Shown one piece after another: positions 1 to 6,945 of a DNA stretch of 15,031 bases; the stretch's first letter is position 1; the number at the start of each line of letters is the position of its first letter. Position numbers and translations under genes: made by a program. This stretch comes from Savagea sp. Lineage in GTDB: Bacteria; Bacillota; Bacilli; Bacillales_A; Planococcaceae. Location of the stretch: positions 1 to 15,031 of the forward strand of contig JASLCF010000207.1 in assembly GCA_030146155.1 (NCBI GenBank), given 5' to 3'. The notes beneath the pieces are model-generated. The model saw only the letters and a list, made by a program, of their open reading frames with translations. It was not told where the DNA came from and made no database searches.

Positions 1-62
1 TTAGTGAAACGAAACGGTTTATTTCATCAACATTTTGCTGTTCAGTTTTCAATGTTCAAGTC
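1..62 (-). other. rRNA operon leader (5' part only)
   Basis: Downstream of the two rrn-type promoters the minus strand reads CTTGAACATTGAAAACTGAA (60 to 41). This resembles the TGAAAACTGA-type element that recurs in Bacillales rrn leaders and in 16S-23S spacers, where it takes part in antitermination and precursor processing. The 16S gene itself would lie beyond the window edge, so this call rests on promoter type, leader motif and the known lysS-rrn neighbourhood in B. subtilis. No protein-coding gene is credible here; the open frames are AT-rich and lack ribosome binding sites. Confidence 0.65.
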
Positions 63-82
63 GTTGCTTTGTTTTCAGCAAC
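63..82 (-). other. Hairpin at the 5' end of the P2 rrn transcript
   Basis: GTTGCT (82-77 on the minus strand) can pair with AGCAAC (68-63) across an 8-base loop. The first G lies about seven bases after the P2 -10 box, so the stem would form at the very 5' end of the transcript. It may protect the leader or be a processing element; the function is inferred. Confidence 0.4.
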
Positions 83-88
83 TCTTAT

Positions 89-118
89 ATCATACAACAA
101 ACTCTTTTCGTTTGTCAA
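89..118 (-). promoter_or_regulatory. rRNA operon promoter P2
   Basis: On the minus strand a consensus -35 TTGACA (118-113) is followed after 18 bases by -10 TATGAT (94-89). The 30 bases upstream are rich in A-tracts, as in an UP element. The likely start is G at position 82. Tandem strong promoters right after lysS match the B. subtilis arrangement, where an rRNA operon follows lysS. Confidence 0.75.
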
Positions 119-183
119 CTACTTTATAAAAGTTTTTTAGAAGTTTTTTTGTTAGAACTTCTTTTGAAGAAGCAACGTTTTAA

Positions 184-212
184 ACTATACCAAGATTACA
201 TTACGAATGCAA
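184..212 (-). promoter_or_regulatory. rRNA operon promoter P1
   Basis: On the minus strand -35 TTGCAT (212-207) and -10 TATAGT (189-184) are separated by 17 bases, with an AT-rich stretch upstream (213-241). The likely start is G at 176. That start is followed by TTGCT, the same initial bases as P2, and both would begin with GTP, as expected for growth-rate-controlled rRNA promoters of Bacillus. Confidence 0.7.
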
Positions 213-297
213 GTGTATTTGATAATTTTTATTAAAAGTTTTAGAGTCTATTCGTTTCCTTCATTATAAGCATTTATTTTTCTATCCCTGACAGAAA

Positions 298-368
298 AAA
301 AGAGACTCTTCTCCTGAACGTTAAATAGCTGTATTTCAGCTTTCAACATAGAAAAAGACGTCTCTTTT
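298..368 (-). terminator. Long rod-like terminator after lysS
   Basis: On the minus strand AAAAGAGAC (368-360) pairs with GTCTCTTTT (306-298), followed by more T residues (to 295). The 53 bases between also pair: TCTTTTTC with GGAGAAGA (two G-T pairs), then GTTGAA-AGCTG with CAGCT-A-TTTAAC, closed by an AAATA loop. The whole forms a nearly continuous hairpin of about 28 pairs, much longer than a usual intrinsic terminator. It ends the folate-dusB-lysS unit and insulates it from the rrn promoters. The plus strand also has a T-rich end, so it could work both ways. Confidence 0.85.
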
Positions 369-379
369 CTTTACATAAA

Positions 380-1867
380 TTACTTACTTCTCATTTGTGG
401 GAACAATAATACATCTCTAATTGATTGAGAATTTGTCAATAACATGACTAAACGATCAATACCTATTCCTAACCCACCAGTTGGTGGTAAACCATATTCT
501 AATGCTTCGATAAAATCTTCATCCATCTCATGCGCTTCATCATTACCTAATGCTTTTTCTGCCACCTGTGCTTCAAAACGTTGTTTTTGGTCGATAGGAT
601 CATTCAACTCAGTAAATGCGTTTGCATGTTCTCTACGTACAATAAATAACTCAAAGCGATCTGTGAATCTTGGATCCTCAGGATTTTTCTTCGCTAAAGG
701 AGAAATTTCAACTGGATGTCCAAAAATAAATGTCGGCTGCACTAATTGTTCTTCTACCTTCTGTTCAAAGAACTCATTTAAAACATGCCCTACTTCCATC
801 ATCCCTTGGACTTCTACACCATGCTCTTTCGCTAGTGCATGTGCTTCTTCTTTACTCATCTCTGGCCAAAAATCTACACCTGTATACTCTTTTATAGCAT
901 CCACCATATGCAATCTCTTCCATTGTGGAGCGAGGTGAATCACATCATCTCCATACTGCACATCTGTTGTACCTAATACTTCTTGTGCAATATGTGCTAC
1001 CATATTCTCCGTTAAAGCCATAATGTCCTTATAGTCTGCATAAGCTTCATATAATTCAATCATGGTGAATTCAGGATTGTGACGTGTAGAAATTCCCTCG
1101 TTACGGAATACTCTTCCAATCTCATAAACCTTCTCTAAACCGCCGACAATTAATCGTTTTAAATGCAGCTCAATTGCAATCCTCATGTACAACTCCATAT
1201 CTAATGCATTATGGTGTGTAATAAACGGCTTTGCATTCGCTCCGCCTGCTATCGAATGCAGCATAGGCGTTTCAACCTCTAAGAAGCCCTGACTATCTAG
1301 ATACCTTCTCATCGATTGAATAATTTTGCTTCGCATGATAAAAGTTTCTTTGCTTCCCTCAGTAGAAATTAAATCTAAATAACGTTGACGATAACGTTGT
1401 TCAATATCTTTTAATCCATGAAACTTTTCTGGTAGTGGTCGAAGAGCTTTCGTTAAAAAAGTGAATTCTGTAGCACGAATAGATAATTCACCTACATTTG
1501 TTTTAAAGATTCTCCCTTTAATTCCTATAATATCTCCTAAGTCTACCGTATTATACAATTCATAAGACGCTTCACCAATCTCATCTTTTCGAACATAAAT
1601 TTGGATTTGTCCCTCTAAATCTTGAAGGTGCGCAAATCCTGCTTTTCCTTTGCCGCGTTTTGTCATCACTCGCCCTGCAATGGTTGCTTCAACTGCCATC
1701 TCTTCTAATTCTTCTTTAGAGTATTGATCGTATTGCTCTTTGATTTCTGCAGACAAATGCGTACGCTCAAACTTTCCACCAAACGGATCCATACCTAACT
1801 CTCGGATGGCCTCCATTTTTTCTCTTCTTACTAAAAACTGATCATTTAACTCATCTAAATGAGACAT
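380..1867 (-). CDS. lysS: Lysyl-tRNA synthetase, class II
   Basis: This cytoplasmic enzyme charges tRNA-Lys with lysine using ATP. The 495-residue length is normal for bacterial class II LysRS. An N-terminal OB-fold anticodon-binding domain spans about residues 62-140. The catalytic core has motif 1 (around 195-202, GFLEVETP), motif 2 (about 246-272, VYEIGRVFRNEG then RHNPEFTMIE) and motif 3 (464-476, GGLGIGIDRLVML). The lysine-pocket segment ANAFTELND (415-423) is intact, but just before it the usual G-R-E reads R-R-E: R411 (CGT) replaces a glycine conserved in the homologues I recall. The start is supported by AGGAG eight bases upstream of ATG. It is the last gene of the folate-dusB unit, possibly with its own weak promoter, and is followed by a strong terminator. 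Confidence 0.98.
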   Translation of the reverse strand: MSHLDELNDQFLVRREKMEAIRELGMDPFGGKFERTHLSAEIKEQYDQYSKEELEEMAVEATIAGRVMTKRGKGKAGFAHLQDLEGQIQIYVRKDEIGEASYELYNTVDLGDIIGIKGRIFKTNVGELSIRATEFTFLTKALRPLPEKFHGLKDIEQRYRQRYLDLISTEGSKETFIMRSKIIQSMRRYLDSQGFLEVETPMLHSIAGGANAKPFITHHNALDMELYMRIAIELHLKRLIVGGLEKVYEIGRVFRNEGISTRHNPEFTMIELYEAYADYKDIMALTENMVAHIAQEVLGTTDVQYGDDVIHLAPQWKRLHMVDAIKEYTGVDFWPEMSKEEAHALAKEHGVEVQGMMEVGHVLNEFFEQKVEEQLVQPTFIFGHPVEISPLAKKNPEDPRFTDRFELFIVRREHANAFTELNDPIDQKQRFEAQVAEKALGNDEAHEMDEDFIEALEYGLPPTGGLGIGIDRLVMLLTNSQSIRDVLLFPQMRSK

Positions 1868-1903
1868 TCATTTCACTCCTATTAGTTTTCGTATACTTCT
1901 CAT

Positions 1904-1933
1904 ATTGTACATGAAAGAACATTGAACTACCAA
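1904..1933 (-). promoter_or_regulatory. Possible internal promoter for lysS
   Basis: In the 69-base gap between dusB and lysS the minus strand has TTGGTA (1933-1928), 18 bases, then TACAAT (1909-1904). The match is fair, not strong. It would let lysS be expressed independently of the folate genes. Confidence 0.4.
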
Positions 1934-1936
1934 TCA

Positions 1937-2947
1937 CTATCCTTGTTGACTGAGCAATTCTTTTTCCATCATCTCATCCGCAAAATCATTGAGTAATGTT
2001 ACTAGTTCATCTCTAGTCTCTGTCACATTGATTGCTTTTCTTACTGGGGCATTTCCACGAATGCCTTTTAAGTACCAAGAAGCATGTTTTCGCATCTCAC
2101 GTACTGCAACCTTTTCTCCCTTTAAAGCCTCTAAGCGAGTAAAATGTAACAAACAAACATCGATTTTCTCCCGCGGAGTCGGTTCACCTAGTAACTCACC
2201 AGTTTCTAAGTACCGTACAGTACGATATATCATCCAAGGGTCTCCCAAAGCCGCTCGTCCAATCATTACACCGTCTACTCCTGTTTCTTGAAGCATACGT
2301 TCTGCATCTTGAGGTGTTTGTACATCCCCATTGCCGATGAAAGGAATTTTCAGTTCTTGTTTCACTTGTTTGATTACGTCCCAATTTGCTTTTCCTTCAT
2401 ACATCTGAAGACGAGTTCTACCATGCATTGCTATAGCACTCGCTCCTGCTCGCTCTGCAGCTAGAGCATTTTCTACAGCAAAGATATGCTCATCATCCCA
2501 ACCTATTCTCATTTTCACACTGACAGGTTTGTCTACTGCATCTACTACCGCAGATACCATTTCATAGATTTTATTTGGATCAAGCAACCACTTCGCTCCC
2601 GCTTCACATTTAATGATTTTATTAACAGGACATCCCATATTAATATCAATAATGTCAGCAGTTGTGTTTTTATCCACATATTTCGCAGCCTCTACTAGCG
2701 TTTCTTTTTCTCCTCCAAAAATCTGCAGTGATAATGGATTTTCTCTTTCATCGATATACAACATATTCATCGTTTTATCATTCCGATGAACAATTCCTTT
2801 GTCACTAATCATCTCTGCATAAATAAGCCCTGCTCCGAATTCTTTTACCGTAAGACGGAAAGCTGAGTTTGAAATTCCAGCCATTGGAGCTAAAACTACT
2901 CTGTTTTCCATTTCTATATTACCAATTTTAAATGGTCTTGTTTCCAT
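1937..2947 (-). CDS. dusB: tRNA-dihydrouridine synthase (DusB/YacF type)
   Basis: This FMN- and NADPH-dependent enzyme reduces specific uridines in the tRNA D-loop region to dihydrouridine. The 336-residue product is a TIM barrel (about 1-245) followed by a helical tRNA-binding domain. Visible family motifs are APMAGISNSAFR (20-31), the catalytic cysteine in NMGCPVNK (C106), VKMRIGWDD (144-152), MHGRTR (174-179), GNGDVQTP (205-212) and GVMIGRAALGDPW (226-238). I place the start at ATG 2947 because a near-perfect AAGGAGGAGG lies just upstream; an in-frame ATG at 2989 would add 14 residues (MRQVKCGNTRRRNN) that lie inside folK and do not look like family sequence. The Shine-Dalgarno overlaps the folK stop, so translation is probably coupled. 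The small yazB gene found between folK and this gene in B. subtilis is absent. Confidence 0.95.
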   Translation of the reverse strand: METRPFKIGNIEMENRVVLAPMAGISNSAFRLTVKEFGAGLIYAEMISDKGIVHRNDKTMNMLYIDERENPLSLQIFGGEKETLVEAAKYVDKNTTADIIDINMGCPVNKIIKCEAGAKWLLDPNKIYEMVSAVVDAVDKPVSVKMRIGWDDEHIFAVENALAAERAGASAIAMHGRTRLQMYEGKANWDVIKQVKQELKIPFIGNGDVQTPQDAERMLQETGVDGVMIGRAALGDPWMIYRTVRYLETGELLGEPTPREKIDVCLLHFTRLEALKGEKVAVREMRKHASWYLKGIRGNAPVRKAINVTETRDELVTLLNDFADEMMEKELLSQQG

Positions 2948-2948
2948 G

Positions 2949-3437
2949 TTATTCCTCCTCCTTGTATTTCCACACTTCACCTGTCGCATTCACCACGTAC
3001 TCTTGCAATGGTCGCTTGGTTACAGGATGAATGATTGCAGGATTGCATTCAAGTAAAGGAATCAATACAAACATTCGCTCTGTCATTCTTGGGTGTGGCA
3101 CCGTTAATCGTTGTGCGTTTATATTGTCATTATTATACAACAAAATGTCAAGGTCTACCGTTCTCGGCCCCCAGCGTACTTCTCGTTTACGCTCAAAATC
3201 ATTTTCAATCGATTGACATAAATCTAGTAACGCCAACGCATCTAGGTTTGTTTTTATTTCAATGACAAGATTTAAAAAGTTAGGCTGGTCCACATAACCT
3301 ACAGGTTCAGTTTCATATAGAGATGATGTACATTCCACTGTAAGTTCCGAACACCGTTCCAAACTTTGTACCGCACCTAATAAATATTCTTTTCTATTTC
3401 CTAAATTAGAACCGATGGATAGATAGGCTATTCTCAT
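2949..3437 (-). CDS. folK: 6-hydroxymethyl-7,8-dihydropterin pyrophosphokinase (HPPK)
   Basis: It transfers pyrophosphate from ATP to 6-hydroxymethyl-dihydropterin, making the pterin substrate of dihydropteroate synthase. The 162 residues are the normal single-domain length. Motifs seen are GSNLGNR (9-15), YETEPVGYVDQPNFLN (41-56), RWGPRTVDLDIL (88-99) with the two magnesium-binding aspartates D95 and D97, and PHPRMTERMFVL (114-125). The ATG overlaps the folB stop (ATGA), and GAGAGGG lies upstream as ribosome binding site, so it is translationally coupled within the folate operon. Nothing looks damaged. Confidence 0.97.
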   Translation of the reverse strand: MRIAYLSIGSNLGNRKEYLLGAVQSLERCSELTVECTSSLYETEPVGYVDQPNFLNLVIEIKTNLDALALLDLCQSIENDFERKREVRWGPRTVDLDILLYNNDNINAQRLTVPHPRMTERMFVLIPLLECNPAIIHPVTKRPLQEYVVNATGEVWKYKEEE

Positions 3438-3802
3438 ACAAAAATCCCTCTCGTGACCTCGACAGCAACAGACTCGTAAATTCCTGCAATAGGGGGATCA
3501 GGCTTTACTAAAGTGACTCGTACTCCCTTAGCTCGTTCTGGAAAAGTTGTTAGGATTTGCTGAGCAATTCTTTCTGCTAATGCCTCTATTAATAAAGCAG
3601 TTTCTCCTTCAATTACTTTCTTGCAAATTTCATATACAAGAGCGTAGTTAATAGTTGTTGCCAAATCATCTGTTTGACCCGCTTCTTTCAAATCAGTCGC
3701 AATAGAAAGCGACACATTAAATCGTTGTCCTAAAATGTTCTCTTCTTTTAATGCGCCGTGATAACTATAAAATTGCATCTTGTTCAAGTGGATGTAATCC
3801 AT
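3434..3802 (-). CDS. folB: Dihydroneopterin aldolase
   Basis: It cleaves 7,8-dihydroneopterin to 6-hydroxymethyl-dihydropterin and glycolaldehyde, the step before FolK. At 122 residues it is the usual length of this small tunnel-fold enzyme, which assembles as an octamer in the family. The active-site glutamate region YHGALKEENILGQRF (14-28), E73 in LIEALAE and the catalytic lysine in VTLVKPDPPI (K100) are all present. The ATG overlaps the folP stop by one base (TAATG) and is preceded by AGGAGGAGAGATA, so it is tightly coupled to folP. Confidence 0.97.
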   Translation of the reverse strand: MDYIHLNKMQFYSYHGALKEENILGQRFNVSLSIATDLKEAGQTDDLATTINYALVYEICKKVIEGETALLIEALAERIAQQILTTFPERAKGVRVTLVKPDPPIAGIYESVAVEVTRGIFV

Positions 3803-4608
3803 TATCTCTCCTCCTTCATTAAATGTTTTAATACTCTCACAGTATCAACAGTTTCTCTGACATCATGTACACGTACAATAGACACTCCTTGCATCACGCC
3901 GTAACTAACTGTCGCTAAGGAGCCTGCTAACCGCTCTTCTACAGGAATATCTAATATCCCACCTATCAATGATTTTCTAGAAGTTCCTAGCAATACGGGG
4001 TAACCATACGCTACTAGCTTTGGTAATAATTGCATTGCTTGTATATTTTGTTCTAAATTTTTAGCAAAACCAATACCGGGATCCAACCATATCTGTTCCT
4101 CTTTTATGCCCGTTTTTTTTGCTTGAGTAATCATTTCTTCAATATCTTTCAAATAGTCCACATTAAATCCATTAGGGTACTCTGGCAATTTTCGATTGTG
4201 CATTAAAATAATAGGTACTTGATGATCTCTTGCTACATCTAAAATTCGAGGATCTTCTATACCTCCCCATATATCATTAATAATTGTTGCTCCTGCTTGG
4301 ATAGCAGCTTCTGCCACATTAGATTTATAAGTGTCGATAGAAATTTCGCAATTCAATTCTTTTTTTAAAGCTTGGATAATTGGAATTACTCTCGCCAACT
4401 CCTCTTCCACTCCCACGGGAGTATGACCTGGTCTAGTAGATTCTCCACCTACATCGATAATCGTTGCTCCTGCTGCCAACATTTCTCTTGCGCGCACCAC
4501 AGCTGCCTCAAGCTGATTGTAATGTCCGCCATCCGAAAAAGAATCAGGCGTTACATTTAAAATTCCCATTACGACTGTTTGGTGGCCCCAATCAAATCTT
4601 CTTTCCAT
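3802..4608 (-). CDS. folP: Dihydropteroate synthase (sulfonamide target)
   Basis: It condenses p-aminobenzoate with 6-hydroxymethyl-dihydropterin pyrophosphate to give 7,8-dihydropteroate. The gene is called sul in B. subtilis. The 268-residue TIM barrel shows GILNVTPDSFSDGG (15-28), the loop-2 motif DVGGESTRPG (52-61), D91 in SIDTY, N111-D112, DPGIGFAK (176-183), LGTSRKS (207-213) with K212, and RVHDV (246-250). These are the pterin- and pABA-binding elements; no insertion of the kind known from sulfonamide-resistant alleles is obvious. The start has AGGAGG nine bases upstream. It overlaps pabC by 17 bases. Confidence 0.97.
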   Translation of the reverse strand: MERRFDWGHQTVVMGILNVTPDSFSDGGHYNQLEAAVVRAREMLAAGATIIDVGGESTRPGHTPVGVEEELARVIPIIQALKKELNCEISIDTYKSNVAEAAIQAGATIINDIWGGIEDPRILDVARDHQVPIILMHNRKLPEYPNGFNVDYLKDIEEMITQAKKTGIKEEQIWLDPGIGFAKNLEQNIQAMQLLPKLVAYGYPVLLGTSRKSLIGGILDIPVEERLAGSLATVSYGVMQGVSIVRVHDVRETVDTVRVLKHLMKEER

Positions 4609-5461
4609 TTTCCATTACCTCCTGCTCAATCATTTGCCTATACTTTTCGTGTAATATCTGATAAATCGGACCTTTTTGTCCCTTCAATGGTATCCCATGA
4701 ATAGATCGGATAGGAATTAACTCTTGAACAGCATTCGTTGCAAAGAGTTCATCTATTCCTATTAAATCTTCTTTTGAATATAACCCTTCAGACACCTTCA
4801 TGATTTCTTTGCTCAGCTTAATAATTTTATTCCTAGTTGTACCCTCTAATAAACCCGTCTCTACAGCTGGGGTATGTAATTCTCCATTTTTAACCCAAAA
4901 AAGGTTGGATGTCACACCTTCAGTGATATAACCTTCTTCATTTAATAAAATTCCTTCGACTTGTGCAAGAGAGCTAACCTCTTGTCTAGCTTTCACATTA
5001 TTGATAAAGTTAAGCGATTTATGACGAAATGTTGTTTCTACACTATTTCTAACAGTCGAAAGAATTCTTGCCTCCTTATCTGTTCCACGTGAAACAGCGG
5101 GTAAGTCTTTTCTCATTAAAAGATAGTTTACATTATCATATTCACGAGGTCCAAGTCCCATTCCTTCATCCCCTGCATAAACTGTTAAACGAAAATAGCC
5201 ATCTTCTCCATTAGCATATTCATTGAGTTGCTTAGCAGCCCTTTGAATTTCATCTTCATTTAATTGAATATGCAGATGCAAATCTCGAAGTGACCTACTT
5301 AAACGATGCATGTGGTCTGGCAATCCTATAATGGTTGAATGATAGGTTCTAAACGTTTCAAAGAAACCAATGCCGTATAAAAAACCATGATTGAAAGGAG
5401 AAATCCTTACTTCAGCGTCCGCCACAAATCGTCCATTGAAGTAGCAATTAATCTTCGACAT
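4592..5461 (-). CDS. pabC: Aminodeoxychorismate lyase (fold-type IV PLP enzyme)
   Basis: It removes pyruvate from 4-amino-4-deoxychorismate to give p-aminobenzoate. The 289-residue protein has branched-chain-aminotransferase-like fold IV features: FNHGFLYGIGFFETFR (23-38), the PLP-binding lysine in HKSLNFINN (K148), ITEGVTSNLFW (179-189) and GLLEGTTRNKI (203-213). A D-amino acid aminotransferase is the main alternative, but the position between pabB and folP settles the call. It overlaps the end of pabB by 14 bases and has AAAGGAG seven bases before the ATG. In B. subtilis pabA sits between pabB and pabC; here the two are directly fused end to end with no room for it. Confidence 0.95.
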   Translation of the reverse strand: MSKINCYFNGRFVADAEVRISPFNHGFLYGIGFFETFRTYHSTIIGLPDHMHRLSRSLRDLHLHIQLNEDEIQRAAKQLNEYANGEDGYFRLTVYAGDEGMGLGPREYDNVNYLLMRKDLPAVSRGTDKEARILSTVRNSVETTFRHKSLNFINNVKARQEVSSLAQVEGILLNEEGYITEGVTSNLFWVKNGELHTPAVETGLLEGTTRNKIIKLSKEIMKVSEGLYSKEDLIGIDELFATNAVQELIPIRSIHGIPLKGQKGPIYQILHEKYRQMIEQEVMENGKKI

Positions 5462-6812
5462 CTGTGCACTCCTTTAAAGCTTTCCATAACGCTTCGGCTT
5501 TGGTTAATGACTCGACATATTCATCTGTTGGGTTTGAATCTATTGTTAACCCAGCACCGGCTTGAACAGTCACTTCTCCTGCTTCAAAAATAGCTGTACG
5601 GATAACAATGTTCAATTCCATATCTCCATTAAAACCTATCCAACCAATAGAACCTGTGTAAAGACCTCTTCTTTCAGGCTCTAATTCCTCTATTAACTCG
5701 AATGTCGGTAATTTAGGATCGCCTGTAATTGACCCCCCAGGAAAAATCGCTTTAAATAATTGTGACCAACTGCATTTCTCTTTTAATTCTCCTTCAATAG
5801 TAGAAACTAAATGCAAGACATGAGAATATGTTTCAATCGTATTCGACTTCGTGACTCTTACTGTTTCTTGAGTACAGACTTTCTGAAAATCATCAACTTC
5901 CAAATCTACTAACATTTGGTGTTCTTCCAATTCTTTTCTTGAACTAGCGAGGTCTTTAGCAAGCTCTAAGTCTTCCTCATGAGTTTGCCCCCGTCTTCTC
6001 GTACCTCCAATTGGTTTGGTGATTAAATGACTTCCTGTTTTTTTAATTAATAACTCTGGAGAGGCACTCGCAACTTGAAATTCTGGGTGTTCAATGAGAG
6101 CCATGTAAGGTGATGGGTTTAAATTTCTTAATTGTTGATAATAAACAGAGGCCGGCACATTCGTTTTTTTCGATTGACGAACAGATAAATTCACTTGTGT
6201 CACTTGGTTTTCTTTAATTGCATCTTGGACAGCTGTGACATTCTTTTCAAATTGTTGTTGACTCACAGATTGAGTCAGTTCAGATTTCGTGTAGTAAGAC
6301 TGGTGAGAGGTACTTTGAGTATCTTTTGCTTTTTCCCATTGAGACAGCCATTCTTTCATTCTTTTTTCCTCTTGATTGAGAACAAACAGATAAACCTCTT
6401 CTTTTTCCTCATCAAATACAGCCCAATGTTCAAATAAATAAAAATAAAATAGAGGTAAGTTGCTTCTGCGTGTTGCTTTCTCTGCCAGTTGTACTTGTTG
6501 TCTCACATAATCATAACTAATGTAGCCAATAATTCCTCCCGAAAATAATTCTCCGAGATTTTCAGTCTGCTTATATTGTTGCAGTCTCTCCTCTAACTGT
6601 TGTAGCGCGTCACCTGGTAGCCACTCTTCACCTAGTTGATTAGTCACTAAAAGCCCGTCTTCTTTTGCTTCATACTTCTCAAAAGGGAGACGACCAAAAA
6701 TACTTGATTTTCCATCGCGTGCACTGTCTAAATAAATATGATTCGTATTACCTTCCATTAAATGCTGTACTTTATTATTAAATTGCTCTTTAGTCATTCG
6801 AATCTTTTGCAT
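5448..6812 (-). CDS. pabB: Aminodeoxychorismate synthase component I
   Basis: It converts chorismate and ammonia, normally delivered by the PabA glutaminase, to 4-amino-4-deoxychorismate. The 454-residue protein is a chorismate-binding enzyme: N-terminal domain about 1-165, catalytic domain about 185-447. Visible motifs are ASASPELLI (248-256), KPIGGTRRRG (266-275), EEHQMLVDL (296-304) with a metal-ligand glutamate, YSHVLHLVS (329-337), FPGGSITGDPK (357-367), GSIGWIGFNGDMELNIVIRT (387-406) and DEYVESLTKA (430-439). Three segments deviate: PIGGT has Gly where E. coli PabB has its nucleophilic Lys and many relatives Ala; VDLEVDDFQKV replaces the usual VDLxRNDLGRV; GDPKLPTFELI replaces GAPKxRxMEII. 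Anthranilate synthase is possible from sequence alone, but the folate operon argues for PabB. GAGAAGG lies eight bases before the ATG. Confidence 0.9.
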   Translation of the reverse strand: MQKIRMTKEQFNNKVQHLMEGNTNHIYLDSARDGKSSIFGRLPFEKYEAKEDGLLVTNQLGEEWLPGDALQQLEERLQQYKQTENLGELFSGGIIGYISYDYVRQQVQLAEKATRRSNLPLFYFYLFEHWAVFDEEKEEVYLFVLNQEEKRMKEWLSQWEKAKDTQSTSHQSYYTKSELTQSVSQQQFEKNVTAVQDAIKENQVTQVNLSVRQSKKTNVPASVYYQQLRNLNPSPYMALIEHPEFQVASASPELLIKKTGSHLITKPIGGTRRRGQTHEEDLELAKDLASSRKELEEHQMLVDLEVDDFQKVCTQETVRVTKSNTIETYSHVLHLVSTIEGELKEKCSWSQLFKAIFPGGSITGDPKLPTFELIEELEPERRGLYTGSIGWIGFNGDMELNIVIRTAIFEAGEVTVQAGAGLTIDSNPTDEYVESLTKAEALWKALKECTDVED

Positions 6813-6857
6813 AAACTATACCTTCTCTCGTTCAAATATGCTTTCATTTTAACTTGA

Positions 6858-6886
6858 CTCCTAGTCTTACGCTATCTTTTTGTCAA
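6858..6886 (-). promoter_or_regulatory. Probable folate operon promoter upstream of pabB
   Basis: On the minus strand a consensus -35 TTGACA (6886-6881) lies just after the cysK terminator. The best -10 at 17 bases is TAGGAG (6863-6858), a poor match. The -35 is convincing, the -10 uncertain. Its place between a terminator and the first folate gene supports a start here. Confidence 0.5.
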
Positions 6887-6894
6887 TTTCACAC

Positions 6895-6932
6895 AAAAAA
6901 ACTGTGCGAAAGCATTTGCTTCACGCACAGTT
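6895..6932 (-). terminator. Intrinsic terminator of cysK
   Basis: On the minus strand AACTGTGCG (6932-6924) pairs with CGCACAGTT (6908-6900), with an inner AAGC/GCTT stem and an AAAT loop, followed by a run of T (to 6895). It separates cysK from the folate operon. Confidence 0.88.
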
Positions 6933-6945
6933 CTTATCATTCTTC

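Noticed and set aside
35..235. A 66-codon open frame on the plus strand at the left edge
   Set aside because: It lies across two strong minus-strand promoters, has no ribosome binding site, and its composition is that of AT-rich control DNA.
298..368. T-box or other riboswitch near lysS
   Set aside because: The structure is downstream of lysS, lacks the T-box GGTGGNACCGCG core, and ends in a T-run: it is a terminator.
444..938. Plus-strand open frame of 164 codons, and similar long plus-strand frames at 9142-9549 and 12040-12432
   Set aside because: They are antisense to lysS, hslO and ftsH, whose motifs are unmistakable, and show no family features of their own.
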